DNA of 64,000 nucleotides. Source: Sphingopyxis sp. HIX. Lineage in GTDB: Bacteria > Pseudomonadota > Alphaproteobacteria > Sphingomonadales > Sphingomonadaceae. Shown here piece after piece: positions 42,977 through 52,357 of the stretch. How positions within the stretch are numbered: position 1 is the first letter of the stretch; every line of letters starts with the position of its first letter. The position numbers and the translations under genes are program-made. The notes below the pieces were generated by a model. That model did no database searches, was not told where the DNA came from, and saw only the letters and a program-made list of their open reading frames with translations. The stretch covers positions 62,001 through 126,000 of the forward strand of contig NZ_LNSB01000002.1 of NCBI RefSeq assembly GCF_001468285.1, read 5' to 3'.

Positions 42977-44508
42977 GCCGCCTTGCTGACGCGCGCGGGC
43001 ACGTCGCGGACCGACGCCAGCGCCGCCTGTTCGCCCTCGGTGCCGCTCTCATGATATTCGGCGTCCTCGTTGACGCCCCAGATGTCGTAGACGCGCTCGC
43101 CGGCGACGATGTTGCGCACCGTCAGCATCGCGGTCATCATCGCATGGTCCTGGTTGTTGTAGCGGTGCATGCCGTTGCGCCCGACCATGTGCAGCGTCGG
43201 ATAACGCGCCTCGAGCTCGGACCGCATCGTCTCGACATGCGCCGCATAATCGTCGTCATAGACCGGATAGGCCTTTTCCTGCCGCACTACCGCGCCGCCA
43301 ACGACATCCTTGGGATCGCAGAGCCCGAGGATCGCCATCTCGCGCTTGGCGAGTTCGACCAGATCCTCGTCGCGCGACGCCCACAGGCCGTCGCCCTCGA
43401 AACAGAAATATTCGAGCCCGACGCACGCGAGTTCGGGATCGGGCACCATTTCGGGCGACCAGCTGCGAAAATTCTGCACGCGGCCGACCTGCACCTTGCT
43501 GTCGTGGATATAGATCCAGTTGTCGGGGAACAAATCCTCCGAGCGAATCTTGAGCGCCACGGTCAGGAAGTCGCGATATTTGAGCGACGGCGCCGCGCTC
43601 AGCGCGCACGCCGGCAGCGGATGGATACGCGCCGCGAGCTCGCGCATCGGCGCCGAGCTGATCACATGCGCGGCGTCGATCACGACGTCGCCGCCCGGCC
43701 CGTTCGCGGTCAGCCGCCAGCGGCCGCTCACCTGGTCCTGCGTCAATTGCTTGAAGCTGTGCCCCATCAGCACATGGTTGCCGCCCGCCTCGACGTGCCC
43801 GCGCGCCGCCTCCCACATCATCCCCGGCCCCAGCCGCGGATAGCGGAAAGTCTCGAGCAAAGTCTTTGTCGCCATGCCGTCATTGGGCCTCTTGTTGAGA
43901 CCCAGGCTGCGCTTCAGTCCGTCGAGCACCGCGGCGCCGAGGCTGAGCCCCTTGATGCGCTGCGCCGCCCAGTCCGCCGACATTTCGTCGCACGGCATGC
44001 CCCACACCTTCTCGGTATAGGTCTTGAAGAAGATCGAATAGAGCTTCCGCCCGAACTGATTGATCGTCCAGTCCTCGAAACTGCGCACCTTCTTGTTCGG
44101 AAACAGCTTCGCCTGCGCATAGCTGATCATGCACAGGGTCGAACGCACGACGCCCAGATTCCACAGCGCCTCGAACGCGCGCAGCGGATAGGAGTAGAAT
44201 TTGCCCTCATAATAGATGCGGCTCATCCGCGGGCGCTGGATGAAGTCGTCGGGGAGGATCTCGTTCCACAGGTCGACGACTTCCTGGCTCTTCGAAAAGA
44301 AGCGGTGCCCGCCGATGTCGAAACGGAAACCCTCATGCTCGACCGTGCGGCTGATCCCGCCGACATAGACGGGGTCCTTCTCGATCACGGTGACCCTATA
44401 GCCTTCCTTGGTCAGCAGATAGGCGGCGGTCAGCCCCGCGGGCCCCGCCCCGATGATCGCGACATCGGCGCTGGTCGGGCGGTTCTTCGAACCGGACACA
44501 TTCGACAT
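42973..44508 (-). CDS. FAD-dependent amine-oxidase-like/UDP-galactopyranose-mutase-like oxidoreductase
   Basis: The 511-residue protein has the FAD-binding start DVAIIGAGPAGLTAAYLLTK (about 16-35), the block GGISRTVEHEGFRFDIGGHR, SLKYRDFLTVALKI and a C-terminal MVGRNGMHRYNNQDHAMMTA, which binds the flavin's far side. This layout is found in the glycan-linked relatives of UDP-galactopyranose mutase and protoporphyrinogen oxidase. The start at ATG 44508 follows GGGGAG; a large open frame upstream was discarded. It leads the operon with gtrA and the GT-C gene, so sugar-donor modification is the best guess. Confidence 0.75.
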   Translation of the reverse strand: MSNVSGSKNRPTSADVAIIGAGPAGLTAAYLLTKEGYRVTVIEKDPVYVGGISRTVEHEGFRFDIGGHRFFSKSQEVVDLWNEILPDDFIQRPRMSRIYYEGKFYSYPLRAFEALWNLGVVRSTLCMISYAQAKLFPNKKVRSFEDWTINQFGRKLYSIFFKTYTEKVWGMPCDEMSADWAAQRIKGLSLGAAVLDGLKRSLGLNKRPNDGMATKTLLETFRYPRLGPGMMWEAARGHVEAGGNHVLMGHSFKQLTQDQVSGRWRLTANGPGGDVVIDAAHVISSAPMRELAARIHPLPACALSAAPSLKYRDFLTVALKIRSEDLFPDNWIYIHDSKVQVGRVQNFRSWSPEMVPDPELACVGLEYFCFEGDGLWASRDEDLVELAKREMAILGLCDPKDVVGGAVVRQEKAYPVYDDDYAAHVETMRSELEARYPTLHMVGRNGMHRYNNQDHAMMTAMLTVRNIVAGERVYDIWGVNEDAEYHESGTEGEQAALASVRDVPARVSKAA

Positions 44509-44670
44509 TTCGGACTCCCCACAGGCAAAATATTGCTCGTCGTCCGCTTTGGGCAAATATGGATAAGGAAAGGTTAACGCCGCCCGCTTTGGCATTCGCC
44601 GCGCGCTTGGGAGCGCACATCTTCTATGATAGCCTGCCCCGGTTGTTCCGCGCCTTGGGGAGGGTTTGCG

Positions 44671-46440
44671 ATGTACCAGGGGTACAAGGCCGCCGCGATC
44701 GCTTGCATGGGATTCACCCTCGCCAGCCTGCCCGCCGAGCCCGGCTTTTCCGCCGCCGCGCTCGACGCACTCGATCCCACCCGCCTCGCCAAGGCCTTTT
44801 GCGGCGCGCGCGACGCGGGCGCCAGCCTCGCCAGCGAGCTGCTGATCGCCAGCGCTTATGCCGCCCCGGCGAGTGCGGGCACCACCATCCCCCTCTACCC
44901 CGACCTCGCCGCGTCGCCCTTCCCCGTTTCGGCACAAGACGCAGAGGCGCGCGCCTATTTCAGCCAGGGGCTGCTGCTCACTTATGGTTTCAACCACGCC
45001 GGGGCGGTGCGCTCGTTCCGCGAGGCGCAGCGGCGCGAGCCCGGCTGCGCGTCCTGCTGGTGGGGCGAAGCGCTCGCGCTCGGCCCCAATATCAACGCGC
45101 CGATGGACGACCGCGACCGCGGCGCCGCGCTCGCTGCCATGGACCGCGCGATGGCGCTGCGCACGACCGCAACCCCGCTCGAACGCGCGCTGATCGAGGC
45201 GGTGGCGCTGCGCTATTCGCGCGACCCCGCCGCCGACCGCGCCGCGCTCGACGCCGCCTATGCCGACGCGATGCTCGGCGTCGCGCGCCGCTTCCCCGCC
45301 GACGACGATGTCGCCGTGCTCGCGGCCGAGGCGGCGATGAACACCAGCCCGTGGAATTATTGGGCGGGCGACAAGAAGACCCCGGTGGGTCGCAGCGGCG
45401 AGGCGGTGCGCCTCGTCGAGACCGTGCTCGCGCGCAACCCCGCGCACGTCCAGGCGAACCATCTCTATATCCACCTCATGGAATCGGTCGATCCGGCGCG
45501 CGCCGAGGCCGCCGCCGACCGCCTCGCCGACCCGCGCGCGCCCAGCGCCGCGCATCTCGTCCATATGCCCGGCCATATCTACCAGCTGCGCGGCCGCCAC
45601 GCCGATTCGATCCGCGTCAACATCGCCGCGGCGCGCGCCGACGAGGCCTATATCCTAGGCGCCGGCGACCAGGGGCTCGTGCGCTACGGCTATTATCCGC
45701 ACAATATCCACTTCATCGTCACCTCGGCGCAGATGGCGGGCGACATGACGACCGCGGTGCGCGAGGCGAAGCGCCTCGGCGCGGTGCTCGACCCCGCGAC
45801 CTCGGCGCGCATCGCGTGGATCCAGTCGATCGATGCCGCGCCCTATTTCGCGATGGCGCAATTCGCCGATCCGAAGGCGATCCTCGCCATGCCCGCCCCC
45901 GACGCGCGCCTGCCCTACCCGACCGCGATGCGCCACTACGCCCGCGCCGTCGCGCAGGCGCAGCGCGGCGATCGCGCTGGTTTCGACCGCGAACTCGCCG
46001 CGATGGAGAAGCTGCGCACGTCGGACGCCTTCGCCGACATGGTCGCGCAGGGCGTCCCCGGCCCCGATCTCGTCAAACTAGCCGAACTCGTCGCGCGCGG
46101 CCGCTTCGCCGCCCGCCTGCGCCGCTACGAGGAGGCGATCGCCTTCTACCGCCAGGCGATCGAAGTCGAGGCGACGCTCCCCTATCAGGAACCGACCTAC
46201 TGGTATTATCCGGTGCGCCAGTCGCTCGGCGCCGCGCTGTTCCAGGCCGGCCGTCCCGCCGAAGCGAGCGACGCCTTCCGTGCCGCGCTGACGCAGGCGC
46301 CGAACAACGGCTGGGCCCTTTACGGCCTCAGCCGCAGCGAAGCCGTGCAGGGCAAGAAACTCGAAGCCGCCGCCGCGCGCCGCGCGCTGGACAAGGCATG
46401 GCTGGGCAAGGAGAGCTGGCTGCGGATGGACCGGCTATAG
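44671..46440 (+). CDS. TPR-repeat protein, exported or membrane-anchored
   Basis: The protein (589 residues from the ATG at 44671) has a hydrophobic N-terminus (MYQGYKAAAIACMGFTLASL) that may be a signal or anchor, and many TPR-like helical pairs: AYFSQGLLLTYGFNHAGAVR, CASCWWGEALALGPNINAPM, AHVQANHLYIHLMESVDP and, at the C-terminus, YYPVRQSLGAALFQAGRPAE. GGGAGG precedes this ATG; an upstream frame extension was not used. It overlaps the usher gene by 6 bp at its 3' end. Such proteins are common next to metal-reduction or degradation genes, but none is near; role unknown. Confidence 0.72.
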   Translation: MYQGYKAAAIACMGFTLASLPAEPGFSAAALDALDPTRLAKAFCGARDAGASLASELLIASAYAAPASAGTTIPLYPDLAASPFPVSAQDAEARAYFSQGLLLTYGFNHAGAVRSFREAQRREPGCASCWWGEALALGPNINAPMDDRDRGAALAAMDRAMALRTTATPLERALIEAVALRYSRDPAADRAALDAAYADAMLGVARRFPADDDVAVLAAEAAMNTSPWNYWAGDKKTPVGRSGEAVRLVETVLARNPAHVQANHLYIHLMESVDPARAEAAADRLADPRAPSAAHLVHMPGHIYQLRGRHADSIRVNIAAARADEAYILGAGDQGLVRYGYYPHNIHFIVTSAQMAGDMTTAVREAKRLGAVLDPATSARIAWIQSIDAAPYFAMAQFADPKAILAMPAPDARLPYPTAMRHYARAVAQAQRGDRAGFDRELAAMEKLRTSDAFADMVAQGVPGPDLVKLAELVARGRFAARLRRYEEAIAFYRQAIEVEATLPYQEPTYWYYPVRQSLGAALFQAGRPAEASDAFRAALTQAPNNGWALYGLSRSEAVQGKKLEAAAARRALDKAWLGKESWLRMDRL

Positions 46441-49221
46441 CCCCGCCCCACCGTCACCGCCCGGCGGTCCGCGCGCATCGTTGCCTTCACCTGTCGCGCC
46501 CTCGCCGCCCTCGGCCAGCATCCGCGCCACGGGTTTCAGCGCCAGCGTGCCCAGCCGCACGCGCGGGGTCGCCTTGCCCGGCGACGCGCTCACCGCAAAG
46601 GCCGTATCGAGGCGCAAGAGCTGCGCCGAGGCTTTCGCCGGGCGCACCGTATAGCGCCCATAAGCCACGCTTTCGAAAAGGAAATATCCGTCGAACTCGC
46701 TGAGCGTCGTCGCGCGCACGCGCCCCTCGGCGTCGACCAGTTCGAGCCCCAGCCCCCCGATCGCATTGCCGCCGTCGCGCATGACGGTGCCCTCGATCTC
46801 GCCTGCGGCGGTCATCGGGATCATCACGCGCGTCGCCACGCCCGGCCGCGGGGTGACCACAACGCCGGGCAGCGCCGGCTGGACATAAGGATCGGGCAGG
46901 CTGCCCGCGTCGACCCCGATCATCACCGGGCGGAAGGGTTCGAGCCCGTCGATCGTCGCTGCGCCCGCCTTGTCGGTCGCCGCCTCGATGAAGGCGTTGC
47001 CCGCGGTCAGCGGCACACCGGGCAGCGTCGCCTCGTCGGCCTGCCGGATACCGTCGCCATTGTCGTCCATCCACACTTCGGCGCTCACCTGCCCGCGCCC
47101 GCCGAGCTTCTCGCTCGACAGCCGCCAGCCGCCGCCCGCGCCCGCGCTGGTCCGCGGCTTGGGCCCGAAGCTGAAGGCGAGCGACAGCGACGCCGCGACC
47201 GAGCCGTCGCTCGCCACCTCGCCGAAACCCGTCAGCTGCAACGCCTTGAAACGGCGTGTATATCCGATGCCCGCGCGCCCGCGATCGAGCCCCTTGTCGT
47301 AACCCAGCTCGGCGCGCCATTCGGCGTCGTGCTTGCCCGCCCATTCGGCGATCACCGTCGCGCGCGAATCGGCATTGGCGCCCGACAGCGCAAAGCGCGC
47401 CTCGCCGCGGAGACGCACGCGCCCGATACGCGCATTGGCCAGCAGGGTCGCGGTGACATTGTCGGGCGGATCGGGCCCGATCGGCACCTTGGTGCGCATC
47501 CAGTCGAGCTGGCCGGTGAAGGTCAGCGCGCGAAAACTCGCCGACGCGCGCGCCGAGGCCTCGAGGCTCTGGATGCCCGAGGTCCGGTCGACATGGCGCA
47601 GGTCGAAATGCAGCGGCAGGATCGTCCGCCCCAGTTTGACCGATTGGTCGAGCGAGAGCTGATACAGCCCGTTGATATTGCCGACAAAACGATCCGAGGT
47701 AAAACCGCCCCAGCCGCGCATCGCCTCGGCGCGGACATAGGTCTCGCCGAACGCCGCGAGCCACCCCGCGCGCACCGCGCCGCCCCCGTCATCGGCGTAA
47801 CTCCCCGCCACCTCGAGCAGCGTCGGCCCGATCGAGCGCCGCAGCGCGACTTCGCCATAGCTCCGCCGGACATTCTCGATCACCAGGCTGTGCGCATAGG
47901 CCGCGACCGACGTGCGCGGATCGAGCCCGCGCTCGATCCCAAGCGTGCCGCGCCAGCCGCGCCGGAACGGCCCCCGCCGGCGGTTGCCGAATTCGATCAG
48001 GTCGGCATTTTCCTGCGCGAAACCCGCCCAATACCAGGTCTGCTGCGGCGGGATCGAATCGATCCCCACCTGCAACTGCTTGATCTCGCGCCGTATCTGC
48101 CCTTGGGGGCCATAGAGCACGATCTCGAAGCGATTCGAGCCATATTGCAGCGGCACGTCGAGAAATTCGTAGCGCCCCGACGAATCGGGGCTGGTGAAGG
48201 CCAGAAGCTGCCCGTTGCGATAGAGTTCGGCGTCCCAGCCGGCGGGCAGGTCGCCGCGAAAGCTCGTCTTGTCGAAGGCGTCGGGACGCTCGACCGGGCG
48301 ATTGGTCAGCACCGCGCCGCGCCCCGGCGCCGACTGCGCGACGAGTCCGGTCGAGAGCAGGCTGACATCGCCCACCGCATAGTGCGTCGCCTTCAAGGGC
48401 CCCAGTAGATTGCCCTGCGGGTCGGTGCGATAGAGCCGCATCCGCAGACTGTCGGGCACGCCCTCATTATCCGACGACAGTCGCGCGTCGAAGCTGTGCT
48501 TCAGCACCTCGCCGGCGGCGAATATCTCGTAGCGCGCCTGGACATAGTCGCCGCCGCGCTTGTCGGACACCGCGCCGAGCGAGGCGGCGACATCGACCGA
48601 GGGCGTCGCCCACATCTGATAGGGGCGCGTCGCCTGCGGCAGGCTCGCGAGGTCGAATTGCGCCGCGGGCTTGATCCCCGCCGCGCGCGCGCGGCGCTCG
48701 GCGGCGAGCTGGAAGGGCAATTTCTCCTTCGAATCGATGCGCAGCACCGCATTCGACAGATCGGGGACGAGCGGCAGGTCGAGCCACGCCGACAATTGCT
48801 TCACATCGACGCACCAGCCCGCCGCGGTGTCGCGGATCGCCGTGGCGCCGATCGGGAAGCTTCGGCTGCCGCTCTGCACCTCGCCTGCGTCGCGATCGAT
48901 CGTCAGGCTGCGGCGCTCGTCGAACACCCAGCCGGTTGCGCGGCGCAACTTCTTGTCGACGCGCACCGGCAGGTCGAGCGCGAGCACGACATCGGCGAGG
49001 TCGACGCACACCCCCGACGGCGTCTGATAGCCGCGCACCCCGTCGCCGAGGCGGTACTGCCCCGACCGCACGTCGAACAGCCAGCTGTCGTCCTCATTGG
49101 GTTTCCACCCGTCGGAAAGCTCCGCTTTTTCAGCAGCATGGGCGCCGGTCGGGACGAGCCCGGCCAGCGCCAGCCCGGCCAATGCAGCCGGGAGAAATCG
49201 TGCAAGAACCGCGCGAAACAC
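46435..49221 (-). CDS. Usher-like outer-membrane fimbrial assembly protein with SdrD/CarboxypepD-type C-terminal domains
   Basis: The 928-residue protein has a signal peptide (cleavage near AHA, residue 29), an unusual N-terminal region of about 130 residues, usher-like blocks GDVSLLSTGLVAQSAPGRGA and WDAELYRNGQLLAFTSPDSS with YGPQGQIRREIKQLQ, a long beta-rich barrel region, and a C-terminus with WMDDNGDGIRQADEATLPGV and a carboxypeptidase-regulatory-like GLELVDAEGRVRATTLSEFDG. It lies 29 bp after the chaperone gene, downstream of a DUF4402 pilin gene. I infer a non-classical usher exporting the pilin. Pfam usher domains should be confirmed. Confidence 0.72.
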   Translation of the reverse strand: MFRAVLARFLPAALAGLALAGLVPTGAHAAEKAELSDGWKPNEDDSWLFDVRSGQYRLGDGVRGYQTPSGVCVDLADVVLALDLPVRVDKKLRRATGWVFDERRSLTIDRDAGEVQSGSRSFPIGATAIRDTAAGWCVDVKQLSAWLDLPLVPDLSNAVLRIDSKEKLPFQLAAERRARAAGIKPAAQFDLASLPQATRPYQMWATPSVDVAASLGAVSDKRGGDYVQARYEIFAAGEVLKHSFDARLSSDNEGVPDSLRMRLYRTDPQGNLLGPLKATHYAVGDVSLLSTGLVAQSAPGRGAVLTNRPVERPDAFDKTSFRGDLPAGWDAELYRNGQLLAFTSPDSSGRYEFLDVPLQYGSNRFEIVLYGPQGQIRREIKQLQVGIDSIPPQQTWYWAGFAQENADLIEFGNRRRGPFRRGWRGTLGIERGLDPRTSVAAYAHSLVIENVRRSYGEVALRRSIGPTLLEVAGSYADDGGGAVRAGWLAAFGETYVRAEAMRGWGGFTSDRFVGNINGLYQLSLDQSVKLGRTILPLHFDLRHVDRTSGIQSLEASARASASFRALTFTGQLDWMRTKVPIGPDPPDNVTATLLANARIGRVRLRGEARFALSGANADSRATVIAEWAGKHDAEWRAELGYDKGLDRGRAGIGYTRRFKALQLTGFGEVASDGSVAASLSLAFSFGPKPRTSAGAGGGWRLSSEKLGGRGQVSAEVWMDDNGDGIRQADEATLPGVPLTAGNAFIEAATDKAGAATIDGLEPFRPVMIGVDAGSLPDPYVQPALPGVVVTPRPGVATRVMIPMTAAGEIEGTVMRDGGNAIGGLGLELVDAEGRVRATTLSEFDGYFLFESVAYGRYTVRPAKASAQLLRLDTAFAVSASPGKATPRVRLGTLALKPVARMLAEGGEGATGEGNDARGPPGGDGGAGL

Positions 49222-49250
49222 GGCTTTGCTCGTTTGGCCGTCCCGCTACC

Positions 49251-50078
49251 TCATTTCACCACCCGGTCGGCCTCGTCGATCGTCCCGCCGCCGATTTCGC
49301 GGTCCTCGCTATAGCGGATCTTGACCTGCCCTTTGAGCTTCGCCGCGAGTTCGGGCGGCACGCGCAGCGACACCTTGCGCTGCCCCACCTCGGGATAGAC
49401 CGCAATGCCGCGCGCGAGCAACAGCGGCTCGGCGAGGCCCGGCCGCGTCACCTCGATATCGCCGTAGACCGAGCGATTGCCCGTGCGCGCGAGGTCGAAG
49501 GCAAAGGCGGGGCCGTCGACGGTGTCCTCGACCCGCGCCTCGCCGATCTCGGCGCTCGCGCCGAGTTCGCCGACACGCACGATCACCGGGATCGTGATGC
49601 CATAGATCGGCGTCAGCGCGATCGACACGCCGCCGCTGCTTTGCTGTTTCGCGGGATCGACCGCAGGCGCGGCGTCGGGCACCGCGCGGAACAACATATG
49701 CGCGCGATATTCGCCCGCCGGCATGCCCTCGGGCACGCGCACCCCGACGCGGATCACCTGCGGCTGGTTCGGCGGCAGCGTGACGCGGCGGGGGTTGAAG
49801 CTGATCATCGCGAGCGCGGCCTTCTCCGCGTCATTGGCATCGGCCTCCTCGATCTCGTCGAGTCCGCCCTGCGCGGTCATGCGCTTGATCTCGAGGCTGA
49901 TACGATAGGTCGCGGGCGCGCTGCCGATATTGTTCAGCACCACCTCGGTCCCGCGCGATCCGTCGAGCAGGATGCGCGTCGGCGCGACGAGCAGGTCGCC
50001 CGCGGCATGAGCAGGCGCAGCCGCCGCGCAAAGCACGGCCGCCGAAAACAGGCCGAAGCCCTTCAGAAATCGCAACAT
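49251..50078 (-). CDS. Periplasmic PapD-like fimbrial chaperone
   Basis: The 275-residue protein has a signal peptide (FLKGFGLFSAAVLCAAAAPA then HA, residue about 25) and two Ig-like domains: LLVAPTRILLDGSRGTEVVL, a first-domain FNPRRVTLPPNQPQVIRVGV and a second domain with YGITIPVIVRVGE. This is the layout of COG3121 chaperones, which donate a strand to fimbrial subunits. The start ATG is at 50078. It sits between the usher-like gene and the DUF4402 pilin gene, with an intergenic repeat and a terminator upstream of it. Confidence 0.85.
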   Translation of the reverse strand: MLRFLKGFGLFSAAVLCAAAAPAHAAGDLLVAPTRILLDGSRGTEVVLNNIGSAPATYRISLEIKRMTAQGGLDEIEEADANDAEKAALAMISFNPRRVTLPPNQPQVIRVGVRVPEGMPAGEYRAHMLFRAVPDAAPAVDPAKQQSSGGVSIALTPIYGITIPVIVRVGELGASAEIGEARVEDTVDGPAFAFDLARTGNRSVYGDIEVTRPGLAEPLLLARGIAVYPEVGQRKVSLRVPPELAAKLKGQVKIRYSEDREIGGGTIDEADRVVK

Positions 50079-50229
50079 GAAATGGTCCCCACCATTTAGG
50101 AAACCGTCGGCCCACACCGCCCGGCAGTCCCCACCCTGTTGCGCCAACATGGTTGATATTTCGCTAACCATAGGGCGGCCGCGTGCCGACCGAGACGGGG
50201 CTTCCTGCCGAAGACGTCAGCGAGATTAT

Positions 50230-50377
50230 TTCGCGCAGAGACGCAAAGACACGAAGAAGCTGGCTCGCGGCCGGAAGGCCGCCATCCTATTCATCGCCGC
50301 GCCCACCGCCACGCAGCAGGAATAGGCCGCTTCGCGGCAGACACGACATCTTCGCGTCTTTGCGTCTTTGCGCGAAG
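50230..50377. repeat. Dispersed inverted repeat, copy F (GCAAAGAC subtype)
   Basis: TTCGCGCAGAGACGCAAAGA (from 50230) pairs with TCTTTGCGTCTTTGCGCGAA at the right end (to 50377). It lies between the pilin terminator and the chaperone gene and may influence the downstream operon. Confidence 0.75.
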
Positions 50378-50431
50378 CAAAAAATCCCGACCCGTCGGGC
50401 TCCGACAACGCTCGCTGCGCGAAAACAGCGC

Positions 50432-50473
50432 AAAAAGGGCCGCCGGGGGCTGGTACCCCGACGACCCTTTTTT
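50432..50473 (-). terminator. Strong terminator between the pilin and chaperone genes
   Basis: On the minus strand GGGTCGTCGGGG pairs with CCCCCGGCGGCCC through two G-U wobbles, ends in TTTTT, and starts with AAAAAA. It lies 49 bp after the pilin stop and is a good Rho-independent terminator. Readthrough would be needed for chaperone and usher. Confidence 0.8.
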
Positions 50474-50521
50474 CGGCCGGCGGACGCAAGCGCCCGCCGT
50501 ACCCCCCACCCTTATAAAGGC

Positions 50522-51019
50522 TTACTGATAGTTGGCGGTGACGTTGAACGTGCCCGAATAGTCGCCCGCCGTCTGGTTGGCGCCGACGCTCAGCGTGCCA
50601 CCGACCTGGAAGCTGCCGCCCGTCGCGCCCAGCGTGACGGTGCTCGCCGAATAGGTCAGCGACGACGACATCGTGCCGCCCAGCGAGCCGTTGAGCGTCA
50701 CCGACGAATCGCCACCGACGACGACCACCGCACCCGAGGTGCCGGCGATGTTGAAGTTGGCGGCGGTGGTGGTGCCGGTGCAGGTCAGCCCGGTACCGCA
50801 GGTCGCAGCGCCCGAGGTCGACACCGCGACGGTCGAGGCGGTCGCGCCGCTGATCACCGTGGCGTACTGCAGGTCGCTGGTGTTGGTGAGCGTGATCTGG
50901 CGCAGGATCTTCGCCTTCGCCGTACCCGTGGCCGACGCCGCATGCGCCGCCGAGGCGTTCATGGCGAGGGCAGCAATCGCGGCGCCCAGCAGGGCGCGCT
51001 TCATTCCAATGGTGCGCAT
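50522..51019 (-). CDS. DUF4402-type pilin-like secreted subunit
   Basis: The 165-residue protein has a signal peptide (RALLGAAIAALAMNASAAHA, cleaved near residue 27), a Thr/Ser/Ala/Gly-rich beta-structured body and the C-terminal strand GDYSGTFNVTANYQ typical of DUF4402 proteins. A Cys pair in AATCGTGLTCTG may form a disulfide. In related loci DUF4402 proteins are the major fimbrial subunit next to a chaperone and usher, as here. ATG at 51019 follows AGGGA; MKRALLG at 51004 is an alternative. The AT-rich upstream gap should hold its own promoter. Confidence 0.8.
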   Translation of the reverse strand: MRTIGMKRALLGAAIAALAMNASAAHAASATGTAKAKILRQITLTNTSDLQYATVISGATASTVAVSTSGAATCGTGLTCTGTTTAANFNIAGTSGAVVVVGGDSSVTLNGSLGGTMSSSLTYSASTVTLGATGGSFQVGGTLSVGANQTAGDYSGTFNVTANYQ

Positions 51020-51290
51020 ATGATTTGGTCCCTTGAACTATCGTGTCGCGAATGGAAATCCCACCCCATCGCTGCCGCCCTTCTACGGCGCACCCGTTCA
51101 GCCTTTGCCCAACAACCATGGTTAACGGCGCATATACGATTGGCCCGCATTTCCGATGGAAAGCAGGCTAAATCAGCGCTTTGGCGCTGTTTCAGGGTGA
51201 CAGTGGGGACCGTCTCTTTCTACTAACGGCCCGGTTCGGCACAAATTAAGCCCGGCCGAAAGACCGATTCGAGCCGTGTCGCCGGATCGG
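51020..51290. other. Upstream region of the pilin gene, no gene
   Basis: No gene is seen. A minus-strand promoter for the pilin is expected here, and the sequence is AT-richer than average (for example ATGGTTAACGGCGCATATAC around 51119). No operator was recognised. Confidence 0.45.
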
Positions 51291-51370
51291 GATTCGCGGA
51301 GGGGCGCAAAGGACGCAGAGCGCTGCGGAGCTGCCCATTCCTCTGCGCTCTCTGCGCCTCTGCGCGAATC
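51291..51370. repeat. Dispersed inverted repeat, copy G
   Basis: GATTCGCGGAGGGGCGCAAA on the left pairs partly with CTGCGCCTCTGCGCGAATC on the right (to 51370); the arm pair is degraded compared with copies A and D. It lies between the parB stop and the pilin promoter region. Confidence 0.65.
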
Positions 51371-51391
51371 AATTCATGCCTTCGGCGGCTA

Positions 51392-52357
51392 TCAGATCGA
51401 TTCGCCAGACAATCGCTGGCAGATCATGTCGAGCTGGTCGAGCGACGCGAATTTGAGCGTCAGCGCGCCCTTGCCCCCGCCGGCATATTGGATCGCGACG
51501 CCGATGCCGAGCAGCTCGGACAGGTGCCGCTCGACCGCGACGATGTCGGGGTCGCGCCCGCCGTCGATGCTCTTATATTCGATCGGCGCCTTGCGCCCGC
51601 CGCCCTTGCCCGTGCGCACCAGCGCCTCGACCGCGCGCACCGACAGGCCTTCCTTGACGACCTTGCGCGCGATCGCCTCGGCCCCCTCGGCGCCGATCAG
51701 CGCGCGCGCATGCCCCATCGCCAGCGACCCGTCGCCGACCAGCGCCTGCACGCTGTCGGGCAGGTCGAGCAATCGCATCAGATTCGCGACATGGCTGCGC
51801 GACTTGCCGACCAGCTTCGCCAGCGCGTCCTGGCTGTGCCCGAAATCCTCGATCAGCTTGCGATAGGCCCCGGCCTCTTCGATCGCATTCAGATCCTGCC
51901 GCTGGATATTCTCGACCAGCGCGATCTCGTAGGTCGCCGCATCGTCCAAGGCGCGCACCAGCGCGGGGATGGCATGCAGCCCCGCGCGCTGCGCCGCGCG
52001 CCAGCGCCGCTCGCCCGCGACAAGCTGATAGCCCCCCCCGTCGGGCGCCGCGCGCACGATGATCGGCTGGAGCAGGCCGCGCGCCGCGATCGAGTCGGCG
52101 AGCTCGGCGATCGCATCTTCATCGAAATGACGCCGCGGCTGCCCCGGCAGCGGACGAATCGCGCCGACCGGCACGTGCTGCACCGCATCGCCCGAGACCG
52201 GCGCGGCGACCTTCGCCGCCCCGCCCGGGCTCGCGAGCACCGGTGCCTCGACCGCCGCATCGCCGAACAGCGCGTTCAGCCCGCGCCCCAACCCCGACGG
52301 CCGCTTTTTCGCGGGAGCCGCTGCGGTAGTGCCAGTTTCTTTATCGTTATCAGACAT
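51392..52357 (-). CDS. parB: Chromosome-partition protein ParB
   Basis: ParB binds parS and spreads along DNA to organise the origin region. The 321-residue protein has an N-terminal tail, the ParB/Spo0J motif GERRWRAAQRAGL, a helix-turn-helix region SQDALAKLVGKSRSHVANLM and LLDLPDSVQAL, and a C-terminal dimer domain. The ATG directly follows the parA stop. Three parS sites lie within 4 kb on its right. Confidence 0.95.
   Translation of the reverse strand: MSDNDKETGTTAAAPAKKRPSGLGRGLNALFGDAAVEAPVLASPGGAAKVAAPVSGDAVQHVPVGAIRPLPGQPRRHFDEDAIAELADSIAARGLLQPIIVRAAPDGGGYQLVAGERRWRAAQRAGLHAIPALVRALDDAATYEIALVENIQRQDLNAIEEAGAYRKLIEDFGHSQDALAKLVGKSRSHVANLMRLLDLPDSVQALVGDGSLAMGHARALIGAEGAEAIARKVVKEGLSVRAVEALVRTGKGGGRKAPIEYKSIDGGRDPDIVAVERHLSELLGIGVAIQYAGGGKGALTLKFASLDQLDMICQRLSGESI

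Noticed and set aside
43051-44577. A 508-codon open frame on the plus strand
   Set aside because: It is antisense to the FAD oxidoreductase; no motif is seen.
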